This document shows, piece after piece, positions 17,801 to 26,204 of a DNA stretch of 64,000 bases. The notes under the pieces were generated by a model. The model was not told the DNA's origin. It saw only the letters and a list, made by a program, of their open reading frames with translations, and did not search any database. Every line of letters starts with the position of its first letter. The stretch's first letter is position 1. The stretch spans positions 1 to 64,000 of the forward strand of contig NZ_JALEGS010000014.1 of assembly GCF_022763345.1 (NCBI RefSeq). Direction: 5' to 3'. Position numbers and translations under genes: made by a program. Origin of the DNA: Phaeodactylibacter sp. (GTDB lineage: Bacteria > Bacteroidota > Bacteroidia > Chitinophagales > Saprospiraceae).

Positions 17801-18443
17801 AAAGTACGAGGTGGACAGTTACCTGCGGGGAAGGGGCCGGGAAACCGAACGGGAAAAGCCCCTGCTCGAAGTCTACGCCAATCAGGGCTACATCCACTAC
17901 CGTAAGGGCAGTGCGGTGATGTACTATCTGAAGGAAATGATCGGGGAAGACCGGGTAAATGCGGCTCTGCGCAGCGTCATCGACTCCTTTGCCTACCGGC
18001 AGCCGCCTTATCCCAATGCCCATCACTTAGTGGATGCCTTCAAGGCGCAAACACCAGACTCCCTGCAATACCTCATCACCGATATGTTCGAGACCATCAC
18101 CCTGTTTGACAACCGGGTGCAGGATCCTGCCTACCGGGAGCTGGACAATGGAAAGTACGAGGTCAGCTTCACGGCCTATGCCACCAAGTTCCGGGCAGAC
18201 TCTCTGGGCACGGAAACGGAAATCCCAATCCGCGACTATATAGATGTGGCTGTATTTGCGGAGCCCGAAGAGGACGAAGAGCGTGGCAGGGTGCTGCATC
18301 AGGAACGCCTGTTGATTCAGAAAAAGGAAACACCGGTCAAAATTGTGGTGGACGAACGCCCTTACGAGGCGGGCTTCGACCCCAACTACTACCTCATTGA
18401 CCGTATGCCGGATGATAATGTACAGCGGGTGAAATCGGAATAA
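14856..18443 (+). CDS. ABC permease fused to M1-family aminopeptidase
   Basis: 1195 residues. The first 580 or so hold two blocks of about six membrane helices (residues 15-265 and 310-590), ABC-2-type permease with the segment MQGAALRDFNNNTHQIIFSTP. The C-terminal 600 residues are a gluzincin M1 peptidase: zinc motif HEMAH (residues 934-938), a downstream Glu in LLSETLAQY, and YRKGSAVMYYLKEMIG. The peptidase part should face the periplasm. Such permease/M1 fusions are widespread in Bacteroidota next to an ABC ATPase, but the substrate is unknown; peptide handling is an inference. A hairpin at 18470-18500 follows. Confidence 0.92.
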   Translation: MLTNILQFELRYWLKRPMVWVFLLLNTLLVFFAVTSDNVTIGQSYGSVHKNAPFVLQGMYGNMSIIMLLMSTAFMQGAALRDFNNNTHQIIFSTPLRKFPYLMGRYLGACIIALIPLLGVTLAGILGSFAPWVAPEQLGPLNLSGDLWGMLLFGIPNTLLIGAIIFGIATLTRSTIGSFIGALGVLVGYGIAVSQTSDLDSEYIAMLVDPFGLSTFQIITKYWTVAEKNTMALGAHPMMLLNRAIWLGAGALIWFLTYTRFSFTLRNKKKKKQADAAEEVASTTSVALPKVALQQGFGVYFRQMLSQARLDFMGVIKGAPFLVILLFGILNMAPGIASVNGGYGLDLYPVTYRIIDNIRGSMYLSVIAILIFYSGALIWKERDAKADEIYGSLPYPNWVPVISKILAMTGIIAALQLISILTGVVAQTIKGYTHYELGVYLKELMVLDLLGFFFVAVLSMLFHTLINNKYLAYFAVVAFLIVNAFIWLPLDVFSNMLSFGATPSYTYSDMNGFGPFIPGLVWFNLYWFLFSLLLIGGTVFFWVRGKDTVWKNRWQAAAAGLRHSRWPMIGLLGLWVLTAGFVFYNTQMLNDYDTPKASRKLSAAYEKTFSYLEKQPQPHIVDAKYEIDLYPEARDLDVKAQLRLTNNSGQPIDTMVVNLIDDFETEITIEGARLVREEADFQMQFYAFEPALQPGDTIGMQYTGKIDHRGFENEVSNTSIVPNGSFFNNTEITPSFGYQKSREISEKRYRKKYDLPEQEVMPPLQRECTDGYVCRHHYLGLHADWVTAETTISTTKGQTAVAPGSLVRQWEEGDRVYFQYKLDHPSMNFYSFISADYEVEREKWQDVDVEVYYQEGHEYNVENMASSIRNSLAYYSKNFSPYRHKQARIIEFPRYASFAQAFPGTMPYSEGIGFIAEIEEGQKDVDMVYYVVAHEMAHQWWAHQVIGSGMQGATLLSETLAQYSALMVMEESYGQERIHKFLKYEVDSYLRGRGRETEREKPLLEVYANQGYIHYRKGSAVMYYLKEMIGEDRVNAALRSVIDSFAYRQPPYPNAHHLVDAFKAQTPDSLQYLITDMFETITLFDNRVQDPAYRELDNGKYEVSFTAYATKFRADSLGTETEIPIRDYIDVAVFAEPEEDEERGRVLHQERLLIQKKETPVKIVVDERPYEAGFDPNYYLIDRMPDDNVQRVKSE

Positions 18444-18469
18444 ACAGCCCATACACGTACAGGAAGAAC

Positions 18470-18508
18470 AGAGCGGCGGCCCGGACAGGGCTACCGCTCT
18501 TGTTGTTT
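18470..18508 (+). terminator. Terminator after permease/M1 gene
   Basis: Stem AGAGCGG (18470-18476) / CCGCTCT (18494-18500), then a T-rich TGTTGTTT. Confidence 0.55.
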
Positions 18509-18551
18509 AGTGGCTTACAAAAAAATCCATTTAGTTCTACTTCCTTTTTTG

Positions 18552-18559
18552 TACTTTTG
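18552..18559 (+). promoter_or_regulatory. Bacteroidota -7 box upstream of the large adhesin
   Basis: TACTTTTG is an exact TAnnTTTG match, 132 bp before the ATG at 18691. The -33 position carries only a partial match (ATTT). Confidence 0.45.
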
Positions 18560-18690
18560 TAAAGGTTGTATCCTTGCTCCCTTCATTCTCCCTATCCAAT
18601 TTTGCCTAACGAGCCCTCTGCATGTAGCTCAATAAACTAAAGTTGCGTCAACCGCCCGCAGCACCCTGTTAAGAAATAGCAAATACTACG

Positions 18691-21600
18691 ATGAGAACAC
18701 TTTTACTGCCTTCCTTTCTGCTGATGGCCTTCGCCATGTATGGACAAATTCCCTGCAATGGAGAATTCCTGCTTTCGGGCACGGCTGTACAGCAGGGCGA
18801 CTGCATTCAGCTCACTGCCAATACCACTAATCAGCAAGGCTGCGCCTGGCTGAATACCCCAGTTGACTTCAGCCAACCGTTCACCCACAATATGTCTGCC
18901 AATTTCGGAGTCGTGGATGGCAGCGGAGCAGATGGCATTTGCCTGATCTACCAAACAGGCGGGCCTACCATTTGCGGAGTCTCAGGTGGTGGCATGGGCG
19001 CACAGGGCATCGCCAACTCATTTATCGTGGAATTTGATACTTGGGATAATGGGGCAATTCAATCAGATATTGCTCCGGACCACTCTGCAATTTCTATCAA
19101 TGGTGACCTCAACAATCAGCAAAACGGGCCGGTAGCCTTGCCCAATATAGAAGACGGGCAAAACCATACCATTACCTTTTCGTGGAACCCGGTTGGCAAT
19201 CAGTACACAGTAATCTTCGATGGGAATACCATCATGTCAGGCTCTTTTGATATTATCAATCAGTGTTTTGGTGGCAATACCCTGGCTTACTGGGGCTACA
19301 CGGCCTCTACCGGGGCTGCCTTTAACACTCAGTCGGTCTGCCCTATCCTCCCTCCCCCCATTACCACCAATGCAGGAGCGGATGTCATCGTACCTTGTGC
19401 CTCTGCGCAACTTACGCTGGATGGCACCGGCACCGCTGTAGGCCCCTATACCTACTCTTGGTCCTCGCCTAATGGAGGCACTATTATTTCCGGTGGCAAT
19501 ACGCTCACCCCAACGGTGATGGGCGCGGGCACTTACATCCTTACCCTCACCGACCCTAATGGCGGTTGCGAGGAAACCGACGAGGTCGTGGTCAATGTCG
19601 ATCCTTTGGAGGTAAATATCAATGCACCAGTTTTCGCGCCCTGCGCCGGTGGCGAAGTTTTACTGGATGGGAGTGCCTCCTCTTCCGGCGGGTTTATTAC
19701 CTATCAGTGGTCTACGCCAAACGGGCTTCTGCTATCTGCTCCAAACCAGCCCACTGTCCTGGCAGGCGCGCCAGGCACCTACACACTTACAATTACCTAC
19801 AATGACGGGCAGGTTGTTTGTACCGAACAGGAAAGTGTAACCCTGCAGCCTAACATCGATATTCCGGTTGCCACAGCCACAGGCGGTGATATTACCTGTA
19901 ACAACCCGGTCGTTGCGCTCAATGGCTTAGGTCCTTATATCGGACCTCAGTTTTCCTACCAATGGATCACTAGCGACGGCCTCATCGTTAGCGGTGCCCA
20001 AACCCTGACCCCGGTCGTAAGCCAACCTGGGCTGTACACGCTCACAGTCGTCAATACCAACACCAACTGCATGTCTCAGGTCACCGTAGAAGTAGAGGAT
20101 GAAACCGACCCGCCGGTAGCAGCCGCCAGTGCATTGGGGGAGCTGGGCTGCAATACCAGCCAGGTCACCCTGACCGGCGCTGGATCAGATACCGGACAGC
20201 AAATCGAGTACAGCTGGCAAACCAATGATGGGAATATCGTCTCAGGGGCTAATACCCTGACGCCTACAGTGGATGCCCCCGGCAACTATGTCCTGCTCGT
20301 TACGAATGAGGAGACGGGCTGTTTTAGCATAGCAGATGTTACCGTTGCAGCCAGCGCGCCCGGCCCTGCAGTCGATATCATTGTCACGGATACCCTAAAC
20401 TGCGCCATCGAATCCGTCACGCTGGATGCCAGCGGTTCTGAGCAATCAACTGACTTCATCTATGACTGGACGACTACTGATGGGCTGCTACTGTCCGGAG
20501 CGGATACGCTAGTGGCTACCGCCGGAGCGCCTGGCACCTATTATTTTTCGGTTTCAGATACGCTTACCAATTGCATCACCACCGACTCTGTAGTGGTCAT
20601 TCAGCAACTGAGCATGCCGGTAGCCGACGCTGGCCCGGATCAAAACCTGGATTGCGGCACGACCTCCGTTAGCCTGGACGGATCGGGCACCGGCCTCCCG
20701 GCGGGTTATGTCCCCATATGGTCGACTTCAAACGGCAGCCTGCTGAGCGGTGGACAAACCCTGACACCAACGGCCGGAGGGCCCGGCTTATACATACTGA
20801 CTGTGCTCGATACCGCTACCCAGTGTACAGGCACAGATACCGTCCTGATTGTCAACGATGGGAATGTACCCTCCGTAAGCATCGCCTTGCCAGATACCCT
20901 GGACTGTGCAACCTCAAGCCTTGACCTTATTGGGAACGGGGCGACAGCAGGAGGTAATGGCTTTACTGTCGCCTGGAGTAGCACTGATGGGCACCCAATC
21001 ACCAATGCCAGCCAGCTGACCGCTACGGTTACGGAGCCGGGCACCTATACGCTGGAAATTCTGGATACCCTCAACGACTGCTCGGCAATTGCCTCCGTCC
21101 TCGTTTTGCAGGATACACTCCGCCCCGTTGCCTCGATTGAGGACACCGATACGCTCACCTGCGCAAACACCATGCTGACGCTGGACGGTACGGGAAGCAG
21201 CTCGGGCCAGATTTTTGACCTGCAATGGAGCACCAGCGACGGTCAAATCCTTACCGGCTCAGAAACCTATACCCCTGTCGTAAATGAGCCGGGCACCTAC
21301 GTGCTTGAAATACTGAATACGCAGAACCAGTGCTCCTACACCACCAGTATCTCCGTGGCACAGGACACTACCGCGCCTTTGGTCAGTATCATGTCGCCCG
21401 CAACGATCACCTGTGCCGACCCTACGGTAATGCTTTCTGCTGAGGGTACCAGCACAGGACCAAACATGGCTTACAACTGGTCCAGCACGGACGGAGTGAT
21501 CCTGAGTGGCACACAATCCTTAAGCCCGGAGGTCAATGCCAGCGGCACCTACACCTTGCAGGTTGCTAACAGCCTAAATGGTTGCAGCAGCACCGCCACC

Positions 21601-24600
21601 GTTTTTGTGCCGGTCGACACCCTGTCGCCCATCGCCGCTGCAGGCCCGGATGACACCCTCAACTGCTATCAGCCTGCCCTGCAACTAGGCAGCAGCAACA
21701 CCTCAGCCGGCAACCGCTTCACCTATGACTGGTCCGGCAGCAGCCCGATTGCCGGGGACACTACCACGCCTATGCCGTTAGTAGAAACAGGTGGCACCTT
21801 CCAGCTCGTTGTTACAGATACTGTGAATGGCTGCCAGTCATCCGACAGCGTGACGCTTACTGAAGACTTTGAGGCTCCTCTGGCTACACTTGCTATGCCT
21901 GACACCCTGAACTGCGTGGACAGCCTCGTCACCTTAAATGGCAGTGGTTCCAGCACCAACGGCAACTTCAGGTACGAGTGGACGGCCCTCAACAGCGGGG
22001 TCATGTTTGTTTCTGACAACCCCACCGCAGAAGTTACGGCAGCAGGCCCTTACGTGCTGGAAGTCGAGGACCTTGACAACGGCTGTACGGCAACCGATAC
22101 CGCCGAAGTGTTCCAGGATACCAACCTGCCCGTTGCGGCGATTGAGCTGGCTGATACCCTGACCTGCGCACGGTCACAGGTTACCCTGAATGCTGCGCTG
22201 AGCAATTCCAATAACAACCTTAGCCTGCAATGGTCCACAATGAACGGGAGTATCCTGTCCGGACAAAACGGATTACAGCCTGTCGTCGATGCACCTGGCG
22301 TATACGAACTTGTCGTTACCGACCTGAACAATGACTGTACCGTAAATGCCAGCGTTGCTGTAGCCATAGACACCTTGTCACCAGCTTTAGCGCTAAGCCC
22401 GACCGGGGTACTCAACTGTCGGGATACCGTACTGACCCTAAATGGCAGTACTCCGGCTCCTGCTGCTCAGTGGACCTGGAGCACCTCTGATGGCAACCTC
22501 CTCAGTGGTGCAGACACCCCTGCGCCAACCATTGATCAGCCCGGCACTTATCAGGCAACAGTACTTACCCCAACCAATGGCTGTACCAATACCCTATCCC
22601 GGACCGTACTGCAAGACATCACCTTGCCCAACATCACCATTGCGCCAACTGCCGTGCTCACCTGTACCCGAACCTCCGTCCTGCTTAACGGCTCCGCCTC
22701 TGACCAGGCTCCCGGATGGAACATTACCTGGCAGGCAGCAGATGGCAGCAGCATCAATGACACCTTGCTCGCTGAAGTGGAAATGCCAGGGACCTACACG
22801 CTCGAAATACAAAACACGGACAACTTCTGCCGGAACATGGCCGCAATATCAGTTCAACAGGACACCCTGCAACCCACAGTGACCCTGATACCTGCAGATA
22901 CCTTGGATTGCGGTACACCAACCATTGCCCTCAATAGTAATGTCAGCACCACCGCTGCCCCAGCCTACCAGTGGACCTCCGTTGACGGGCAAATCCTCTC
23001 CGGTGCCAACAGCCTGAATGCCACGGCAGGAACACCGGGCTGGTACTACTTCACCGCTACCAATGAGAATAACGGCTGTCAGACCATCGACAGCCTGTTG
23101 GTTTTGCAGGACACGATTGCCCCTACCCTCGCCTCCCTTGCGCCTGCTCCACTGACCTGCACAGCCCCTCAATCCTGGCTGAATGCAGCAACCGGAAGCA
23201 ATCCTACCTGGACTTACAGCTGGACTGCTGCCAACGGGGGGCTCCTCAACAGCCCCGCAGACAGTAATGCTGTTGAAGTGACGGCCGCCGGTACTTACCA
23301 GGTGTTGGTCACCAATCCAGGCAATGCCTGCACGGCCACCCAGAGCTATACCGTGACGACGGACACCCTATCGCCTGTGGTCAGCATAGCCCAGCCGGAT
23401 ACCCTGAACTGTGCAGTCAGTAGTGTCCCCCTGGCCGGCAATGGATCGGATTCGGGTACCGGCTTTAGCTTGAGCTGGAGCACGGACGATGGCCAATTGA
23501 GCGGACAAACGGATCAGCCTGAAGCTACGGCAAATGCGCCCGGCACCTATACCCTGTTCATTGAGAACCTGACCAATGGCTGCACTGCCAACGAAAGCGT
23601 TGTCGTCTCTCAGGATACCCTTGCACCCACTGCTCAAATTGCCGCCGCCGACACCCTTAACTGCAACATCAGCAGCATCCTTCTTGATGCTACCGGCAGC
23701 AGCACTGGCAATACCTTTGCCTACGCCTGGACCACGGGCACCGGACTGTTGCTAAGCGGCGCGGATGGGCTGCAGCCGGAAGCCGGAGCCGCAGGGGAGT
23801 ACACATTGGAAGTCACGAACCTGCAGAACTTTTGTACCACCACCAGCAGCGTGACCGTACCCATAGACACCTTGTCCCCTGAAGTGAGCCTTGCACCACC
23901 GACCGTTCTGAACTGTGATCAGAACAGCGTTCCGCTCAGCGGGGACGTCAGCAACGCCGGCACAGGGTATGACCTGGTTTGGAATGGGCCTGCAGGCGGG
24001 TTTCTATCCGGACAGGATGGGCTCGAACCGGTGGTAGCTCAACCTGGTACTTACAGCCTGACTATTACCAATCCGAATAACGGTTGTTCTTCAGCCGCCA
24101 GCGTAGCCGTTACGCAGGATATAACGCCTCCAATAGCTGCCGCAGGCACCGACTTTATCATCCCCTGCTTCCCGGAGCTTCGCCAACTGGATGGCAGCAA
24201 TTCCTCTGCCGGGCCGACATTCAGCTACAGCTGGAGCAGTACGGATGGGGCAATTCTGGATGATAATACTACCCTCAATCCTGCCATTGATGCACCAGGC
24301 ACCTACACCTTGCTGGTGACGAATACAGAAAATGGGTGTACAGCCACCGATGATGTAGAAGTCAGTCAGGATATACCGGAAGCCACCTCTACTACCATTC
24401 AACCATTGTGTTTTGGAGATTCCGGGCAAATCAGCTTTGAAAATATAACCGGTGGAGCGCCGCCCTATGTGTACTCTATCAATGGCGGAGACACTTATGA
24501 AAACACGCCAAGCTTCCTTGTTCAGGCACCCGGCACCTACACCCTGATCGTTCAGGATGTCAACGGGTGCGAAGCGGTACTTACCACGTCGATCGTACAG

Positions 24601-25155
24601 CCGGATTCCCTGGTGGTATTAATGGCTCCGGAAACTGCAGAAATCAACTACGGCGAAAGCCAGGCGATCCAACTTCAATCCAACTACCCACTGGGTGAGC
24701 TGACGAACATCACCTGGTCCCCTAATCCCGGACTCGACTGTTACGACTGCCTAAGCCCAATGGCAAGCCCAAGGCTTTCCACCGTATATCAGGTAACCGC
24801 CACCAACGCGAATGGCTGCCGGGACCAGGCAAGTATCCGTATTATCGTCAAAAAAGACATCCCAGTTTACATCCCGACAGCCTTTTCCCCAAATGGCGAT
24901 GGCAACAATGACTGGTTTACGGTTTATGCCGGGCAGGGCACCATCACCAATATCCGCTCCATGCAGATTTTCAATCGTTGGGGCGAGCAGGTCTTCCAAA
25001 ACCAGAACTTCCAGCCCAATGTACCGGCAGAAGGCTGGGACGGGCTCTTTCGCAACCAATACCTCAATCCGGGGGTGTTTGCTTATGTGGTAGAGGTGGA
25101 ATACTTTGATGGCACCACTGATTTGCTAAAAGGGGACGTCACCCTGGCCCGGTAA
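18691..25155 (+). CDS. Giant lectin/PKD-like repeat adhesin, type B T9SS cargo
   Basis: 2154 residues. A signal peptide ending in MYGQ is followed by an L-type-lectin-like domain (residues about 25-220: NSFIVEFDTWDNG, HSAISINGDLNNQ, HTITFSWNPVGNQYTVIFDG). Then come 20 PKD-like repeats of about 80 residues. Each starts near DTLNC, has a W-S-T-x-DG core and PGTYTL, and ends NGC plus QDT. Next is one SprB-like unit (PLCFGDSGQISFENITGG) and a gliding-motility C-terminal domain (IPTAFSPNGDGNNDWF, FNRWGEQVF, GWDG, GDVTLAR). The repeats carry two Cys about 65 residues apart, probably one disulfide each. Expected at the cell surface as a carbohydrate-binding adhesin or motility adhesin; the ligand is unknown. 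Confidence 0.9.
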   Translation: MRTLLLPSFLLMAFAMYGQIPCNGEFLLSGTAVQQGDCIQLTANTTNQQGCAWLNTPVDFSQPFTHNMSANFGVVDGSGADGICLIYQTGGPTICGVSGGGMGAQGIANSFIVEFDTWDNGAIQSDIAPDHSAISINGDLNNQQNGPVALPNIEDGQNHTITFSWNPVGNQYTVIFDGNTIMSGSFDIINQCFGGNTLAYWGYTASTGAAFNTQSVCPILPPPITTNAGADVIVPCASAQLTLDGTGTAVGPYTYSWSSPNGGTIISGGNTLTPTVMGAGTYILTLTDPNGGCEETDEVVVNVDPLEVNINAPVFAPCAGGEVLLDGSASSSGGFITYQWSTPNGLLLSAPNQPTVLAGAPGTYTLTITYNDGQVVCTEQESVTLQPNIDIPVATATGGDITCNNPVVALNGLGPYIGPQFSYQWITSDGLIVSGAQTLTPVVSQPGLYTLTVVNTNTNCMSQVTVEVEDETDPPVAAASALGELGCNTSQVTLTGAGSDTGQQIEYSWQTNDGNIVSGANTLTPTVDAPGNYVLLVTNEETGCFSIADVTVAASAPGPAVDIIVTDTLNCAIESVTLDASGSEQSTDFIYDWTTTDGLLLSGADTLVATAGAPGTYYFSVSDTLTNCITTDSVVVIQQLSMPVADAGPDQNLDCGTTSVSLDGSGTGLPAGYVPIWSTSNGSLLSGGQTLTPTAGGPGLYILTVLDTATQCTGTDTVLIVNDGNVPSVSIALPDTLDCATSSLDLIGNGATAGGNGFTVAWSSTDGHPITNASQLTATVTEPGTYTLEILDTLNDCSAIASVLVLQDTLRPVASIEDTDTLTCANTMLTLDGTGSSSGQIFDLQWSTSDGQILTGSETYTPVVNEPGTYVLEILNTQNQCSYTTSISVAQDTTAPLVSIMSPATITCADPTVMLSAEGTSTGPNMAYNWSSTDGVILSGTQSLSPEVNASGTYTLQVANSLNGCSSTATVFVPVDTLSPIAAAGPDDTLNCYQPALQLGSSNTSAGNRFTYDWSGSSPIAGDTTTPMPLVETGGTFQLVVTDTVNGCQSSDSVTLTEDFEAPLATLAMPDTLNCVDSLVTLNGSGSSTNGNFRYEWTALNSGVMFVSDNPTAEVTAAGPYVLEVEDLDNGCTATDTAEVFQDTNLPVAAIELADTLTCARSQVTLNAALSNSNNNLSLQWSTMNGSILSGQNGLQPVVDAPGVYELVVTDLNNDCTVNASVAVAIDTLSPALALSPTGVLNCRDTVLTLNGSTPAPAAQWTWSTSDGNLLSGADTPAPTIDQPGTYQATVLTPTNGCTNTLSRTVLQDITLPNITIAPTAVLTCTRTSVLLNGSASDQAPGWNITWQAADGSSINDTLLAEVEMPGTYTLEIQNTDNFCRNMAAISVQQDTLQPTVTLIPADTLDCGTPTIALNSNVSTTAAPAYQWTSVDGQILSGANSLNATAGTPGWYYFTATNENNGCQTIDSLLVLQDTIAPTLASLAPAPLTCTAPQSWLNAATGSNPTWTYSWTAANGGLLNSPADSNAVEVTAAGTYQVLVTNPGNACTATQSYTVTTDTLSPVVSIAQPDTLNCAVSSVPLAGNGSDSGTGFSLSWSTDDGQLSGQTDQPEATANAPGTYTLFIENLTNGCTANESVVVSQDTLAPTAQIAAADTLNCNISSILLDATGSSTGNTFAYAWTTGTGLLLSGADGLQPEAGAAGEYTLEVTNLQNFCTTTSSVTVPIDTLSPEVSLAPPTVLNCDQNSVPLSGDVSNAGTGYDLVWNGPAGGFLSGQDGLEPVVAQPGTYSLTITNPNNGCSSAASVAVTQDITPPIAAAGTDFIIPCFPELRQLDGSNSSAGPTFSYSWSSTDGAILDDNTTLNPAIDAPGTYTLLVTNTENGCTATDDVEVSQDIPEATSTTIQPLCFGDSGQISFENITGGAPPYVYSINGGDTYENTPSFLVQAPGTYTLIVQDVNGCEAVLTTSIVQPDSLVVLMAPETAEINYGESQAIQLQSNYPLGELTNITWSPNPGLDCYDCLSPMASPRLSTVYQVTATNANGCRDQASIRIIVKKDIPVYIPTAFSPNGDGNNDWFTVYAGQGTITNIRSMQIFNRWGEQVFQNQNFQPNVPAEGWDGLFRNQYLNPGVFAYVVEVEYFDGTTDLLKGDVTLAR

Positions 25156-25258
25156 GGGAAAACAGGTCTCCTGGCAGGCATTTTGGCAGAATACGGTCGG
25201 TTATTGGCTGCCCGGTGCTACATTCGATCTTATTTTTAAACTCATAAACCTCAGCTTC

Positions 25259-26068
25259 ATGAAGCAATTTTTTACCCTTTTTGCCCTTTGTCTCAGCTTT
25301 CAGCTGGCTTTTGCCCAGGTGTCCATCACGGAAGCGCCTGATTTCACCCTCACGGATATCCACGGAGAGGAACACCATTTATACGATATGCTGGATGAAG
25401 GCAAATATGTCATGATCAAGCTTTATGCCTACTGGTGCGGCCCTTGCTGTTCTACTGCTCCGGCAGTGAAGGAAGTGTACGAAAACTTTGGCTGCAACTC
25501 CGGCAACCTCGTTGTCATTGGGCTGGAAGCCGATGGCACTTTAGCGCAGACAGAAGCCTTTGAGAATGACTGCGGCGCGGCCGGCGGTTTCCCGGTTATC
25601 AGTGGGCTGGACGGAGGCGCCAGCGCTGTCGTTGACCAATTCAGCCCTGTGGCTTTCCCTACTGTTATCCTCGTTGCCCCTGACCGTACGATCGTAGAGC
25701 AAGACATCTGGCCTTTCGAAGTCGACGGTGCTACTTCGCTGGTGGAAGGTTACGGCCCCACCCAGCAGGAATGTGCACCGGTCAGTACGGCTGACGTATC
25801 GCTGGTTGCGGGTTTTGAAGCCAAAGCGCAGCCCAATCCATTCTCAAACATGCTGAGCATTACCGGCCATACCGATACCCCGGCGCGTATACAGGTTGAA
25901 GTCCTGAACGCACTTGGGCAGATCGTACTGCAGCATGATGCCGGGCAGTGGACAGCCGGTGAACACACCACTACCATCCCTGCACAACAGCTTCCTAAAG
26001 GACATTATTTCGTGCATCTCCGTGCGGATGGTGTACCTGCTGCAACGCTTAACGTGCAAAAACAATGA
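25259..26068 (+). CDS. Secreted thioredoxin-like protein with type A T9SS domain
   Basis: 269 residues. Signal peptide FFTLFALCLSFQLAFAQ; redoxin domain from APDFTLTDIHGEEHHLYDM with active site YWCGPCCSTAP (an extra Cys follows the CxxC) and a cis-Pro in FSPVAFPTVILVAPD. The last 75 residues are a type A sorting domain (AQPNPFSNMLSI, then LNALGQIVLQ and LPKGHYFVHLRADG). It should be exported across the outer membrane by the T9SS. Lying between two type B T9SS cargos with many Cys, it could help their disulfides form, but that is inference from position only. Confidence 0.88.
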   Translation: MKQFFTLFALCLSFQLAFAQVSITEAPDFTLTDIHGEEHHLYDMLDEGKYVMIKLYAYWCGPCCSTAPAVKEVYENFGCNSGNLVVIGLEADGTLAQTEAFENDCGAAGGFPVISGLDGGASAVVDQFSPVAFPTVILVAPDRTIVEQDIWPFEVDGATSLVEGYGPTQQECAPVSTADVSLVAGFEAKAQPNPFSNMLSITGHTDTPARIQVEVLNALGQIVLQHDAGQWTAGEHTTTIPAQQLPKGHYFVHLRADGVPAATLNVQKQ

Positions 26069-26079
26069 TTAAGCCATCG

Positions 26080-26116
26080 CCCTGGTTGGATTCAATTCAA
26101 TCAGGGTGTTTTCTTT
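26080..26116 (+). terminator. Terminator after the T9SS thioredoxin gene
   Basis: Stem CCCTG (26080-26084) / CAGGG (26102-26106) with an inner TTG/CAA pairing, followed by TGTTTTCTTTTT. Confidence 0.6.
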
Positions 26117-26204
26117 TTCCATTTAATTGGCCTATTTTACACCTCATCGGAAAGGAATCTCAATAGCTAAATCATCCATTACGACTGCGCTAAATTGTTT
26201 TTCG

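Noticed and set aside
19362..24390. CRISPR-like or satellite repeat array
   Set aside because: The periodicity of about 240 bp is that of protein repeats in an open frame; DNA identity between units is low.
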